5,899 nucleotides of DNA from an uncultured Lachnospiraceae bacterium (GTDB taxonomy: Bacteria; Bacillota; Clostridia; Lachnospirales; Lachnospiraceae): contig CAJUFU010000038.1 of the NCBI GenBank assembly GCA_910585555.1, positions 4,088-9,986 on the forward strand, read 5' to 3'. The translations under genes were made by a program, and so were the position numbers. How positions within the stretch are numbered: position 1 is the stretch's first letter; every line of letters begins with the position of its first letter. Positions 1 through 5,466 of the stretch are shown here, piece by piece. The notes under the pieces were generated by a model. That model was not told the DNA's origin and did no database searches. It was given only the letters and a program-made list of their open reading frames with translations.

Positions 1-90
1 TGTTAACACGAGACCGGGCCATTGTGGACGGCCATGAAGTGGTGCAACACGACCCGGGAACGAAGTTACCGGGGTGAGTGGCAGCTTATC
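1..90. repeat. Direct repeat copy 1, GC-rich foldable element
   Basis: This stretch recurs almost base for base at 127-217; the only difference is one C fewer in the C-run at 53-55 (CCC here, CCCC in the other copy). It is about 58% GC, in contrast to the AT-rich leader after copy 2. Bases 53-57 pair with 69-73, followed by a G/A mismatch, a 3-bp AAC/GTT stem and a GAA loop. Bases 73-78 (GGTGAG) can instead pair with 90-95 (CTCACC), which competes for G73. The window begins exactly at the repeat boundary, so further copies may lie upstream. No open reading frame of note crosses it. The identity of the element is unknown to me. Confidence 0.9.
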
Positions 91-126
91 TCACCACGGC
101 GCGGACAAACGCAAAGGCACGGGCCG
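91..126. repeat. 36-base spacer completing the 126-base repeat period
   Basis: This segment separates the two repeat copies and is present only once in the window. It folds by itself: CACGGC (95-100) pairs with GCCGTG (123-128), enclosing a 3-bp GCG/CGC stem (101-103 with 110-112) around a GACAAA loop. The outer stem uses the first bases of copy 2, so spacer and repeat probably form one structured unit. It is either the tail of a 126-base unit whose last copy is cut at 217, or the link between two domains. Confidence 0.6.
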
Positions 127-217
127 TGTTAACACGAGACCGGGCCATTGTGGACGGCCATGAAGTGGTGCAACACGACCCCGGGAACGAAGTTACCGGG
201 GTGAGTGGCAGCTTATC
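127..217. repeat. Direct repeat copy 2, next to the ackA leader
   Basis: This is the second copy of the element at 1-90, with one extra C (CCCC at 179-182). It folds better than copy 1: 178-184 pairs with 196-202 (7 bp), then a G/A mismatch, a 3-bp stem and a GAA loop at 189-191. Further small hairpins are GGCC 143-146 with 156-159, or the alternative CCAT 158-161 with GTGG 165-168, and GTG 168-170 with CAC 174-176. A 12-base perfect palindrome, CGTGTTAACACG, covers the left edge (125-136). After 217 the sequence changes sharply to AT-rich DNA, so the CTCACC partner seen after copy 1 is lost. Its place just before ackA allows a leader RNA or cis-regulatory role, but nothing proves transcription. 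Confidence 0.9.
178..202 (+). other. Strong imperfect hairpin inside repeat copy 2
   Basis: A178 to G184 pairs with C196 to T202 (one A-U pair plus six G-C pairs). G185 opposes A195, A186-C188 pairs with G192-T194, and the loop is GAA. There is no U-run after it, so it is not an intrinsic terminator. In copy 1 the same hairpin (53-73) has five outer pairs because one C is missing. It is the most stable-looking element of the repeat on either strand. Confidence 0.6.
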
Positions 218-251
218 CTATAATATATTTTAAAGAAAGAAGGTAAAAATC
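218..251 (+). promoter_or_regulatory. AT-rich ackA leader with ribosome binding site and possible -10
   Basis: The segment is about 18% GC, in sharp contrast to the repeat before it. AGAAGG at 238-243 lies 8 bases before the ackA ATG and is a good Shine-Dalgarno site. TATAAT at 219-224 matches a sigma-A -10 exactly, but no acceptable -35 lies 16-18 bases upstream (that position is inside the repeat hairpin) and there is no TG extension. The promoter call is therefore weak; the ribosome binding site is solid. ackA may instead be read from an upstream promoter, for example one before pta. Confidence 0.4.
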
Positions 252-1448
252 ATGAACATATTAGTCATCAACTGTGGCAGTTCCTCCCTGAAATTCCAGC
301 TCATCGACGCGCAGACAGAGCAAATGATTGCCAAAGGTCTCTGTGAACGTATCGGCATAGAGGGCAGTCAGATTGTTTATCAGCCCGCGGGCGGCACGAA
401 GGAGGAGACCGTAACCCCCATGCCCGATCACACAAAGGCCATAGAGCTGGTTTTAGAGGCCCTGACCAATGAGAAGACCGGCGTGGTAAAATCTTTGGAA
501 GAGATTGGAGCGGTAGGCCATCGTATCGTGCATGGCGGAGAGAAATTTGCAGCATCCACGATTATCACAGACGAGGTGATTGAGGCAATCAAGGCCTGCA
601 ACGACCTGGCACCCTTACATAATCCGGCTAACCTGATCGGTATTGACGCCTGCCGCAAACTGATGCCAAAAACGCCTATGGTGGGTGTTTTCGATACGGC
701 TTTCCATCAGACCATGCCCAAAGAGGCATATCTTTACGGCCTGCCTTATGAATATTATGAGAAATACCAGGTGAGAAGATACGGTTTCCACGGCACCAGC
801 CATTCTTATGTATCCAAACGGGCGGCGGACCTTTTAGGGAAAAAATATGAGGATATGAAGATTATCGTTTGTCATCTGGGCAATGGAGCTAGCATCTCGG
901 CGGTAGAAAACGGTAAGTGTGTGGACACCTCCATGGGCCTTACGCCTTTAGAGGGTCTGATCATGGGCACCCGTTCCGGTGACATAGATCCGTCAATCGT
1001 GGAATATATTGCACAGAAAGAAAATAAGAGCATTGAGGAAGTGATGACAGTGCTCAATAAGAAGTCTGGGGTATTGGGATTGTCCGATAATCTTTCTTCG
1101 GATTTCAGGGATTTGGAGAAATCCTATAATGCCGGGGAGGACAGAGGACTTCGCACGATCAGGGCATTTTCTTATCGCGTGATGAAGTATGTGGGCGCAT
1201 ATGCAGCTGTCATGAACGGCGTGGACGCCATCTGCTTTACGGCAGGTGTGGGTGAGAACAATCCTTTGGTGCGTGATCTTGTCTGTGAGCACTTGGGATA
1301 TCTGGGTATCACCCTGGATAAAGAGAAAAACGATACCCGGGGAGAAGAACTGGAAATCAGCACACCGGACTCTAAGGTGAAGGTGATGGTGATTCCCACC
1401 AACGAAGAGCTTGCGATTGCGCGTGAGACGTTTGCACTGGTTCAATAG
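252..1448 (+). CDS. ackA: Acetate kinase
   Basis: Acetate kinase reversibly transfers phosphate between ATP and acetate, giving acetyl phosphate and ADP. In fermenting Clostridia it runs towards acetate and ATP and is the last step of the Pta-AckA pathway in the cytoplasm. The 398-residue length is typical. Visible family motifs are the N-terminal phosphate-binding loop with N7, S10, S12 and K14; VGHRIVHGG with R91; VFDTAFHQTMP with D148; FHGTSHSYVS with H180; HLGNGASI with H208; MGTRSGDIDP with R241; FTAGVGENNP around 329-338; and the C-terminal NEE with E385. These correspond to the catalytic residues known from the Methanosarcina enzyme. The ATG has a ribosome binding site 8 bases upstream. 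The usual partner, pta, is not in the window and would be expected upstream of the repeats. No terminator separates it from the hydrolase 24 bases downstream. Function is very secure. Confidence 0.98.
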   Translation: MNILVINCGSSSLKFQLIDAQTEQMIAKGLCERIGIEGSQIVYQPAGGTKEETVTPMPDHTKAIELVLEALTNEKTGVVKSLEEIGAVGHRIVHGGEKFAASTIITDEVIEAIKACNDLAPLHNPANLIGIDACRKLMPKTPMVGVFDTAFHQTMPKEAYLYGLPYEYYEKYQVRRYGFHGTSHSYVSKRAADLLGKKYEDMKIIVCHLGNGASISAVENGKCVDTSMGLTPLEGLIMGTRSGDIDPSIVEYIAQKENKSIEEVMTVLNKKSGVLGLSDNLSSDFRDLEKSYNAGEDRGLRTIRAFSYRVMKYVGAYAAVMNGVDAICFTAGVGENNPLVRDLVCEHLGYLGITLDKEKNDTRGEELEISTPDSKVKVMVIPTNEELAIARETFALVQ

Positions 1449-1472
1449 GGCGGCGTCATGGAGGACAGATAA

Positions 1473-2336
1473 ATGAGCATCTATAGATCACAACTGAGCA
1501 AGTCCCTGGTTATCAATCTGTATAATGCGCAGATTGCGAAACTGGATATTCCTTATAAGGACATTTTTGTGGAGACCAGTTTTGGCAGGACGCATGTGGT
1601 GGAAATCGGAAATCTGGAAGGAAAGCCGCTTTTAGTTTTTCATGGCGGCAACAGCACCACTGCCTACAATCTCCTGGCATGTAGATTTTTGTTGGATACC
1701 TTTCATATTTATGCGGTAGACATCATTGGCCACCCGGGAAAGAGCGCGGAGAATATCCTGATGCCTTTTGGGTATCATTATGGCAGATGGGCGGGAGAAG
1801 TGATTTCTGCCCTTGGATATGAGAAAATCTGTTGCTTGGGAGGTTCCTTTGGCGGCGGTGTGCTGACCAAGCTGATGTGTATCGCCCCGTCTAAAGTAGA
1901 GCGGGCCGTACTCTTAGTACCGGCCGGTATCGACAATGCTCTGCCCACGGAAACAGCCAGAATGATGGTGCCGCTTATAAGGTACTATTTGACAAAAGAT
2001 GAAAAGTATGTGAAAGAGACGGCAATGTATATGGCATTGTCGGATAAAGTCCTTACCAAAGATTTCATGGCAGTGGTTAAAAACGCGCTGGACCATGTGA
2101 AGATTCATCCCATCATGCCTTCCAATGTGGAGCCCCAGCGTCTGCATAAGTGCAAGGCGCCGACCCTTGTGATGGCGGCGGAATATGACTGTATGTTTCC
2201 TGCAAGGAAAGTACTGCCGAAGGCGAAAAAAGTGCTTCCAAACTGCAAGGTACATATGTTGAAAGGACGCGGACATATCCCGTTCCTTAGAAAGAGAGAG
2301 AAACAGATTATTGTGGATTTCCTGATGGAAGCGTAA
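1473..2336 (+). CDS. Alpha/beta hydrolase fold protein (serine hydrolase)
   Basis: This 287-residue protein has the alpha/beta hydrolase layout: a strand followed by an HGG oxyanion-hole motif (residues 57-59), the nucleophile elbow G-G-S-F-G with Ser125, a likely acid at D239 in AAEYDCMFP, and a C-terminal histidine H268 in GRGHIPF. The complete triad suggests an active esterase, lipase, thioesterase or C-C bond hydrolase; the substrate cannot be deduced. No signal peptide or membrane segment is evident, so it should be cytoplasmic. A helical cap region probably spans about 155-220. GGAGG at 1460-1464 sits 8 bases before the ATG. The gene starts 24 bases after ackA and ends just before a hairpin terminator, so co-transcription with ackA is likely. 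That does not prove a role in acetate metabolism. Confidence 0.88.
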   Translation: MSIYRSQLSKSLVINLYNAQIAKLDIPYKDIFVETSFGRTHVVEIGNLEGKPLLVFHGGNSTTAYNLLACRFLLDTFHIYAVDIIGHPGKSAENILMPFGYHYGRWAGEVISALGYEKICCLGGSFGGGVLTKLMCIAPSKVERAVLLVPAGIDNALPTETARMMVPLIRYYLTKDEKYVKETAMYMALSDKVLTKDFMAVVKNALDHVKIHPIMPSNVEPQRLHKCKAPTLVMAAEYDCMFPARKVLPKAKKVLPNCKVHMLKGRGHIPFLRKREKQIIVDFLMEA

Positions 2337-2340
2337 AGGG

Positions 2341-2369
2341 CAGCTGCCGGACTTGTGTACCGGCAGCTG
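2341..2369 (+). terminator. Hairpin terminator after the ackA-hydrolase unit
   Basis: CAGCTGCCGG (2341-2350) and CCGGCAGCTG (2360-2369) form a perfect 10-bp stem with a 9-base loop, starting 4 bases after the hydrolase stop codon. The following bases (TATTAAATT) are AT-rich but do not make a continuous U-run, so termination may be incomplete. The symmetric stem could also work for the other strand, but no gene on that strand needs it. Confidence 0.7.
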
Positions 2370-2462
2370 TATTAAATTGCAACTTACATCTAGAAATATA
2401 CCGCTTACCTGGTAATCTGTTTTCTAAAGTTCTTTGGCGTGATACCATATGCCCATAGAAAA

Positions 2463-2468
2463 GGGAGG
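2463..2468 (+). promoter_or_regulatory. Ribosome binding site deciding the ABC ATPase start
   Basis: GGGAGG at 2463-2468 lies 7 bases before the ATG at 2476. The frame remains open upstream to an ATG at 2449, but that start would put the site inside the coding region and has no Shine-Dalgarno sequence of its own. In addition, ABC ATPases of this family normally begin only a few residues before the VDHLTKHF strand. The 2476 start is therefore preferred. Confidence 0.8.
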
Positions 2469-2475
2469 GCATCTT

Positions 2476-3417
2476 ATGGAGACGGCAGTCAGGGTAGATC
2501 ATCTTACCAAACATTTTCATGATATAAAAGCAGTAAATGATATCAGTTTTCGCATCGAACGGGGAGAGTTATTCGGCTTCCTGGGGGTTAATGGGGCTGG
2601 TAAATCCACTACCATCAATATACTCAGCACCTTGTTGGCGCAGACAGCGGGGACGGTGGAACTATGTGGATATCAGTTGGGAAAGGATAATGAGAAAATC
2701 CGAAGAAAGATTGGAGTGGTCAGACAGAACAACTGTCTGGATAATGAGCTGAGTGTAAAAGAAAATCTTTTGGTCCGGAGCAGTCTTTATGAGAAGGATA
2801 AGGCAAAACGAAAGAGACGTCTGTTGGATATCTGTGAGATCATGGGCCTTAAGGAAATCTATGACAGGCGGTATGCCAAATTATCCGGCGGACAAAAGAG
2901 AAGGTGTGAGATTGCGGCGGCATTGGTACATGTGCCGGAAATTCTGTTTCTGGATGAACCTACCACGGGGTTAGACCCGGCCACCCGCAAAGCGGTGTGG
3001 GAGAGTATTGAGAAACTCAGGCGGGAACTTAAGATGACAGTATTTTTGACAACACATTACATGGAGGAGGCTGCCAGAGCATCTACGATTGCCATATTGG
3101 ATGCAGGACAGATGAAAGAACAGGGGACGCCTTTTTATCTGAAAGAGTGCTATGCCAAAGATAAACTAAAGCTGATACCAGCGTCGGGAAGGGAAGAAGA
3201 ATTGAGAGAATTTCTTGAAAAAGACCATCTTTCCTGCCAAAGGAAAGAAGAGTATATAGAGCTCACGCTGTCTGACAGTATGTATGCAGTACCTCTTCTG
3301 GCAAGATGTAAGGAGCTGCTTACAGGATTTGAGATGGTCCAGGGAACCATGGATGATGTATTTTTGCAGATTACAGGCCGGGAAGCTATGGAAGATTTTC
3401 GTGAGAACGAGATTTGA
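2476..3417 (+). CDS. ABC transporter ATP-binding protein, DrrA-like
   Basis: This 313-residue cytoplasmic ATPase should power the permease encoded just downstream. All nucleotide-binding motifs are intact: Walker A GVNGAGKST (37-45, K43), Q-loop Q84, signature LSGGQ (136-140), Walker B ILFLDEP (156-162, D160, E161), D-loop GLD (165-167) and switch histidine H194. The C-terminal extension after about 225 ends in TMDDVFLQITGRE (291-303), the conserved tail of the daunorubicin-resistance (DrrA) type of ABC-2 exporter ATPases. That group exports drugs, antibiotics, lipids or polysaccharides; the substrate here is unknown. The gene follows the 2341-2369 terminator, so it probably has its own promoter in 2370-2460, although I found no convincing one. 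The permease starts 27 bases later. A 322-residue product starting at 2449 is the less likely alternative. Confidence 0.94.
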   Translation: METAVRVDHLTKHFHDIKAVNDISFRIERGELFGFLGVNGAGKSTTINILSTLLAQTAGTVELCGYQLGKDNEKIRRKIGVVRQNNCLDNELSVKENLLVRSSLYEKDKAKRKRRLLDICEIMGLKEIYDRRYAKLSGGQKRRCEIAAALVHVPEILFLDEPTTGLDPATRKAVWESIEKLRRELKMTVFLTTHYMEEAARASTIAILDAGQMKEQGTPFYLKECYAKDKLKLIPASGREEELREFLEKDHLSCQRKEEYIELTLSDSMYAVPLLARCKELLTGFEMVQGTMDDVFLQITGREAMEDFRENEI

Positions 3418-3434
3418 GAACGCTGATTTGAAAT

Positions 3435-3438
3435 GGAG
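3435..3438 (+). promoter_or_regulatory. Ribosome binding site deciding the permease start
   Basis: GGAG at 3435-3438 is 6 bases before the ATG at 3445. The in-frame ATG at 3433 overlaps this site and has no good Shine-Dalgarno sequence before it. The 3445 start is therefore chosen, removing four residues from the longest reading. Confidence 0.65.
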
Positions 3439-3444
3439 ATTGTT

Positions 3445-4356
3445 ATGAATACGACGATGCTATTGATCAATAGAAACATAAAAATATATATGAGAGATAA
3501 AGCGGCGGTGTTTTTTTCTATGTTGTCCATGTTGATTACACTTTTGCTGATGGTATTGTTTCTGGGCAGTATGCACAGTGATGCCATTGTGGGTATGCTT
3601 GCAGAATATGGAGGCGTGAGAGATATCCGCAAAGATCAGGAGAGTGCCAAACATCTTGTGGAGGTGTGGACGCTGGCAGGTATCATACTGATCAATTGTG
3701 TGACGGTGACTATGACGGTGACAGGAAACCTGGTGCAGGATGAGGAAGAAGGGCGGCTTTCGTCATTCTATATCGCACCCGTGAGCAGAATACAGGTTAC
3801 GTTAGGATATATCATAAGTGCCTGGCTTATTGGTACAGGGATGAGTCTGCTCACGCTGGCGGCAGGAAATCTTTTTCTTGTGCTGGATGGTGTGGGACTT
3901 AGCTTGCGCATCTGTTTGATACTGACGGGTATGATTCTGATCAACAGCTTTTTCTATGCATCCTGCGCTTATCTACTGTCACTTTTTGTGCACAGCCAGA
4001 GTGCCTGGAGTGCGCTTCTTTCAATTGCCGGCACGTTGGTGGGATTTCTGGGAGCAGTCTACCTGCCTGTGACGATGCTGCCTAAGAAGGTAGGTACAGT
4101 GCTGAAAATCCTTCCGGTACTACACGGTGCATCCATGATGCGCAGAGTAAGCCTGCAGGATGCGCTTACAGACACCTTTGCAGGACTTCCGGCACAAGTG
4201 TTGGAAGGATGCAGTGAGGGGATGGGCATTACCGTTTCTGTCAACGGGGAGATACTTTCCATTATGGCACAGATTGTTTTTGTGGTATTCTTAAGTATAG
4301 TGATGGTAACGGCCGCTTCTTTGATCAGCAGGAAACGTTCCATGAAAGAAAGATAA
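3445..4356 (+). CDS. ABC-2 type transporter permease
   Basis: This 303-residue membrane protein is the likely channel subunit for the ATPase encoded before it. About six hydrophobic segments are visible: near 21-41, 72-95, 118-145, 152-182, 187-208 and 272-293. There is a basic N-terminal stretch before the first helix and a basic tail (SRKRSMKER). The loop after the second helix (EEEGRLSSFYIAPVSR, about 100-115) matches the cytoplasmic coupling region of ABC-2 permeases, where a similar 'G-x-L-e-x-l-x-x-s-P-v-s' pattern is common. A larger polar loop lies between helices 5 and 6 (about 209-270). It ends in tandem in-frame stops (TAA TGA). The ATPase stop is 27 bases upstream and the LytTR gene starts 74 bases downstream with no terminator between. 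Substrate unknown; export is more likely than import because no binding protein is present. Confidence 0.9.
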   Translation: MNTTMLLINRNIKIYMRDKAAVFFSMLSMLITLLLMVLFLGSMHSDAIVGMLAEYGGVRDIRKDQESAKHLVEVWTLAGIILINCVTVTMTVTGNLVQDEEEGRLSSFYIAPVSRIQVTLGYIISAWLIGTGMSLLTLAAGNLFLVLDGVGLSLRICLILTGMILINSFFYASCAYLLSLFVHSQSAWSALLSIAGTLVGFLGAVYLPVTMLPKKVGTVLKILPVLHGASMMRRVSLQDALTDTFAGLPAQVLEGCSEGMGITVSVNGEILSIMAQIVFVVFLSIVMVTAASLISRKRSMKER

Positions 4357-4430
4357 TGACTCGCCGTTAAACCCATAGAGCATCTGCGGAGAACGGAATG
4401 AACAGGAAATCATAAGATCGGAAGGGAACT

Positions 4431-4868
4431 ATGAAAATAACAATACAAGACATTGGCCCCGGTGAAGAGGAAGAGATCATTGTAAGATGCAGGAGTCTGG
4501 ATGAGGCACTTCTTCGAATGATTCATGAGCTCAAGACAAGGCGCGGGAAATTTACGGTCACAGATAACGATAAGATCAGGCAGGTTGATGCCGGAGATAT
4601 TTATTATTTCGAGGCTGTGGATAATAAGGTATTTCTATATCTGGAGCAAGAAGTATTTGAGATTAGATACAAGTTGTATGAGATTGAAGCGCAATATCAA
4701 AATACGGATTTCTTCCGGGCCTCTAAATCGGTGATTATTAATCTTTCGAAAGTCAGGCAGTTTGCGCCGGATTTCGGCGGACGATTCGAGGCACAGATGA
4801 TGAACGGGGAGAAACTGATGATTTCCAGACAGTATGTACCGGGGCTCAAAAAGAGACTCGGCATGTGA
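4431..4868 (+). CDS. Stand-alone LytTR-domain DNA-binding regulator
   Basis: This 145-residue protein has a short N-terminal region (1-40, with the acidic run EEEE) followed by a LytTR DNA-binding domain (about 41-143). Typical LytTR features are the strand pattern around IYYFEAVDNKVFLYL (57-71), the hallmark FFRASKSVIINLSKV (94-108), and the closing KLMISRQYVPGLKKRL (128-143), where family members carry the conserved basic 'SR-x-Y' segment. There is no receiver domain, so it is not a classical phosphorelay response regulator; its activity must be set another way. GAAGGGA at 4421-4427 precedes the ATG. It follows the exporter genes and precedes a DUF3021-type membrane protein, a recurrent gene pair in Firmicutes. 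Likely targets are its own operon and the exporter genes, which is inference. Confidence 0.92.
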   Translation: MKITIQDIGPGEEEEIIVRCRSLDEALLRMIHELKTRRGKFTVTDNDKIRQVDAGDIYYFEAVDNKVFLYLEQEVFEIRYKLYEIEAQYQNTDFFRASKSVIINLSKVRQFAPDFGGRFEAQMMNGEKLMISRQYVPGLKKRLGM

Positions 4869-4951
4869 CAATAAAAGGGCTGGAAGTCAAAATGGAGAGA
4901 CATATCAGGGAAAGAATATGCGTGAAAGACAACGCGGAAACGAGGTTATAA

Positions 4952-5425
4952 ATGATAGAATTTGTTCAGAAATACTGCATATCAACAACGGCCACCGTAT
5001 TTGTATGTGAGGTATATATCAGTTTGTTTTGGCCTGATGCGCTGCTTAGGCATGATATTTTATGGCAGATTCTTTTGCTTTGCTTTGTGTGCTGTCTGTG
5101 TGATTTTATACATCCTTTTCAGGAGACAGACCGGAAGAGAATACTGTTTAACAGCGGGATACGTTATCTGTATATTAATCTGGTGGTTTTGGGCGGCGGT
5201 CATATCTTTCGGTGGATTGATATAGAAAATGGGATGATGCTTGCAGTCGCGATGCTTGAGATTCTGTTTGTCACGATCATGGTATATGTTATGACATGGA
5301 AGATGCACAAAAAGGAGTCTGAAAGGCTAAACCGGAAGCTGCAGGAATACAGGCAGGAATCCAGGCAGACTTACGAAGAATTTCACAAGGAATTGCAAAC
5401 AAAATTCCCAGTTGACAAACCATGA
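4952..5425 (+). CDS. DUF3021-type four-helix membrane protein, partner of LytTR regulator
   Basis: The 157-residue product has four hydrophobic segments, about 10-27, 36-54, 70-88 and 96-116, followed by a charged, helix-favouring tail (117-157, rich in K, E, R and Q, possibly a coiled coil). Size, topology and position immediately after a stand-alone LytTR gene fit the DUF3021 family. Such membrane partners in LytTR regulatory systems are reported to restrain the regulator, so a sensor or anti-activator role at the membrane is a reasonable guess. Unusual features are a cysteine cluster in helix 2 (C44, C47, C48, C50) and a GGGH sequence at 81-84. GAGG at 4942-4945 sits 6 bases before the ATG. 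The gene starts 83 bases after LytTR with no terminator, and its last codons contain the -35 box of the next gene. The family call rests on context and topology, not on a search. Confidence 0.8.
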   Translation: MIEFVQKYCISTTATVFVCEVYISLFWPDALLRHDILWQILLLCFVCCLCDFIHPFQETDRKRILFNSGIRYLYINLVVLGGGHIFRWIDIENGMMLAVAMLEILFVTIMVYVMTWKMHKKESERLNRKLQEYRQESRQTYEEFHKELQTKFPVDKP

Positions 5426-5440
5426 CTGCCTATGTATAAT
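5412..5440 (+). promoter_or_regulatory. Exact consensus sigma-A promoter for the yceD gene
   Basis: TTGACA (5412-5417) and TATAAT (5435-5440) are separated by exactly 17 bases, a perfect match to the housekeeping consensus. Transcription should begin near 5446-5448, giving a leader of about 20 bases. The -35 lies inside the last codons of the DUF3021 gene and the -10 lies 10 bases after its stop. It gives the ribosome-linked downstream genes strong transcription independent of the accessory block upstream. Confidence 0.9.
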
Positions 5441-5466
5441 TGTTTGAGTATGGATAGGAGTCTACT

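Noticed and set aside
1..217. CRISPR array
   Set aside because: Repeats of about 90 bases with a single 36-base spacer are far longer than CRISPR repeats (about 23-50 bases), only two copies are seen, and no cas gene is nearby.
219..224. TATAAT as a firm ackA promoter
   Set aside because: The hexamer is exact, but no -35-like sequence lies 16-18 bases upstream and the region is naturally AT-rich; kept only as a weak possibility in the leader entry.
993..1445. A 150-codon open frame on the - strand within ackA
   Set aside because: It lies wholly inside a gene with complete acetate kinase motifs, and its translation shows no recognisable domain and the residue mix of an antisense shadow.
1914..2276. 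A 120-codon open frame on the - strand within the hydrolase gene
   Set aside because: It overlaps the catalytic region of a clear alpha/beta hydrolase and is rich in H, R and C as expected from an antisense reading.
2420..2448. Possible promoter for the ABC genes (TTTTCT, 17 bases, TACCAT with upstream TG)
   Set aside because: Only 3 of 6 and 4 of 6 consensus matches; too weak to annotate, although some promoter is expected in 2370-2460.
3150..3632. A 160-codon open frame on the - strand spanning the ATPase-permease junction
   Set aside because: It is antisense to two well-supported genes. Its hydrophobic part mirrors the permease first helix, and it is serine-rich as expected of a complement of this coding frame.
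4357..4430. LytTR binding direct repeats upstream of the regulator gene
   Set aside because: One partial match (CCGTTAAA, near 4364-4371) was found, but no second copy at the usual spacing of about two helical turns. The 2370-2475 region likewise shows only unrelated GTT matches 10 bases apart.
4962..5225. An alternative 87-codon + strand frame inside the DUF3021 gene
   Set aside because: It is a +1 shadow of a hydrophobic gene; the 4952 frame has the ribosome binding site, the expected length and the LytTR context.
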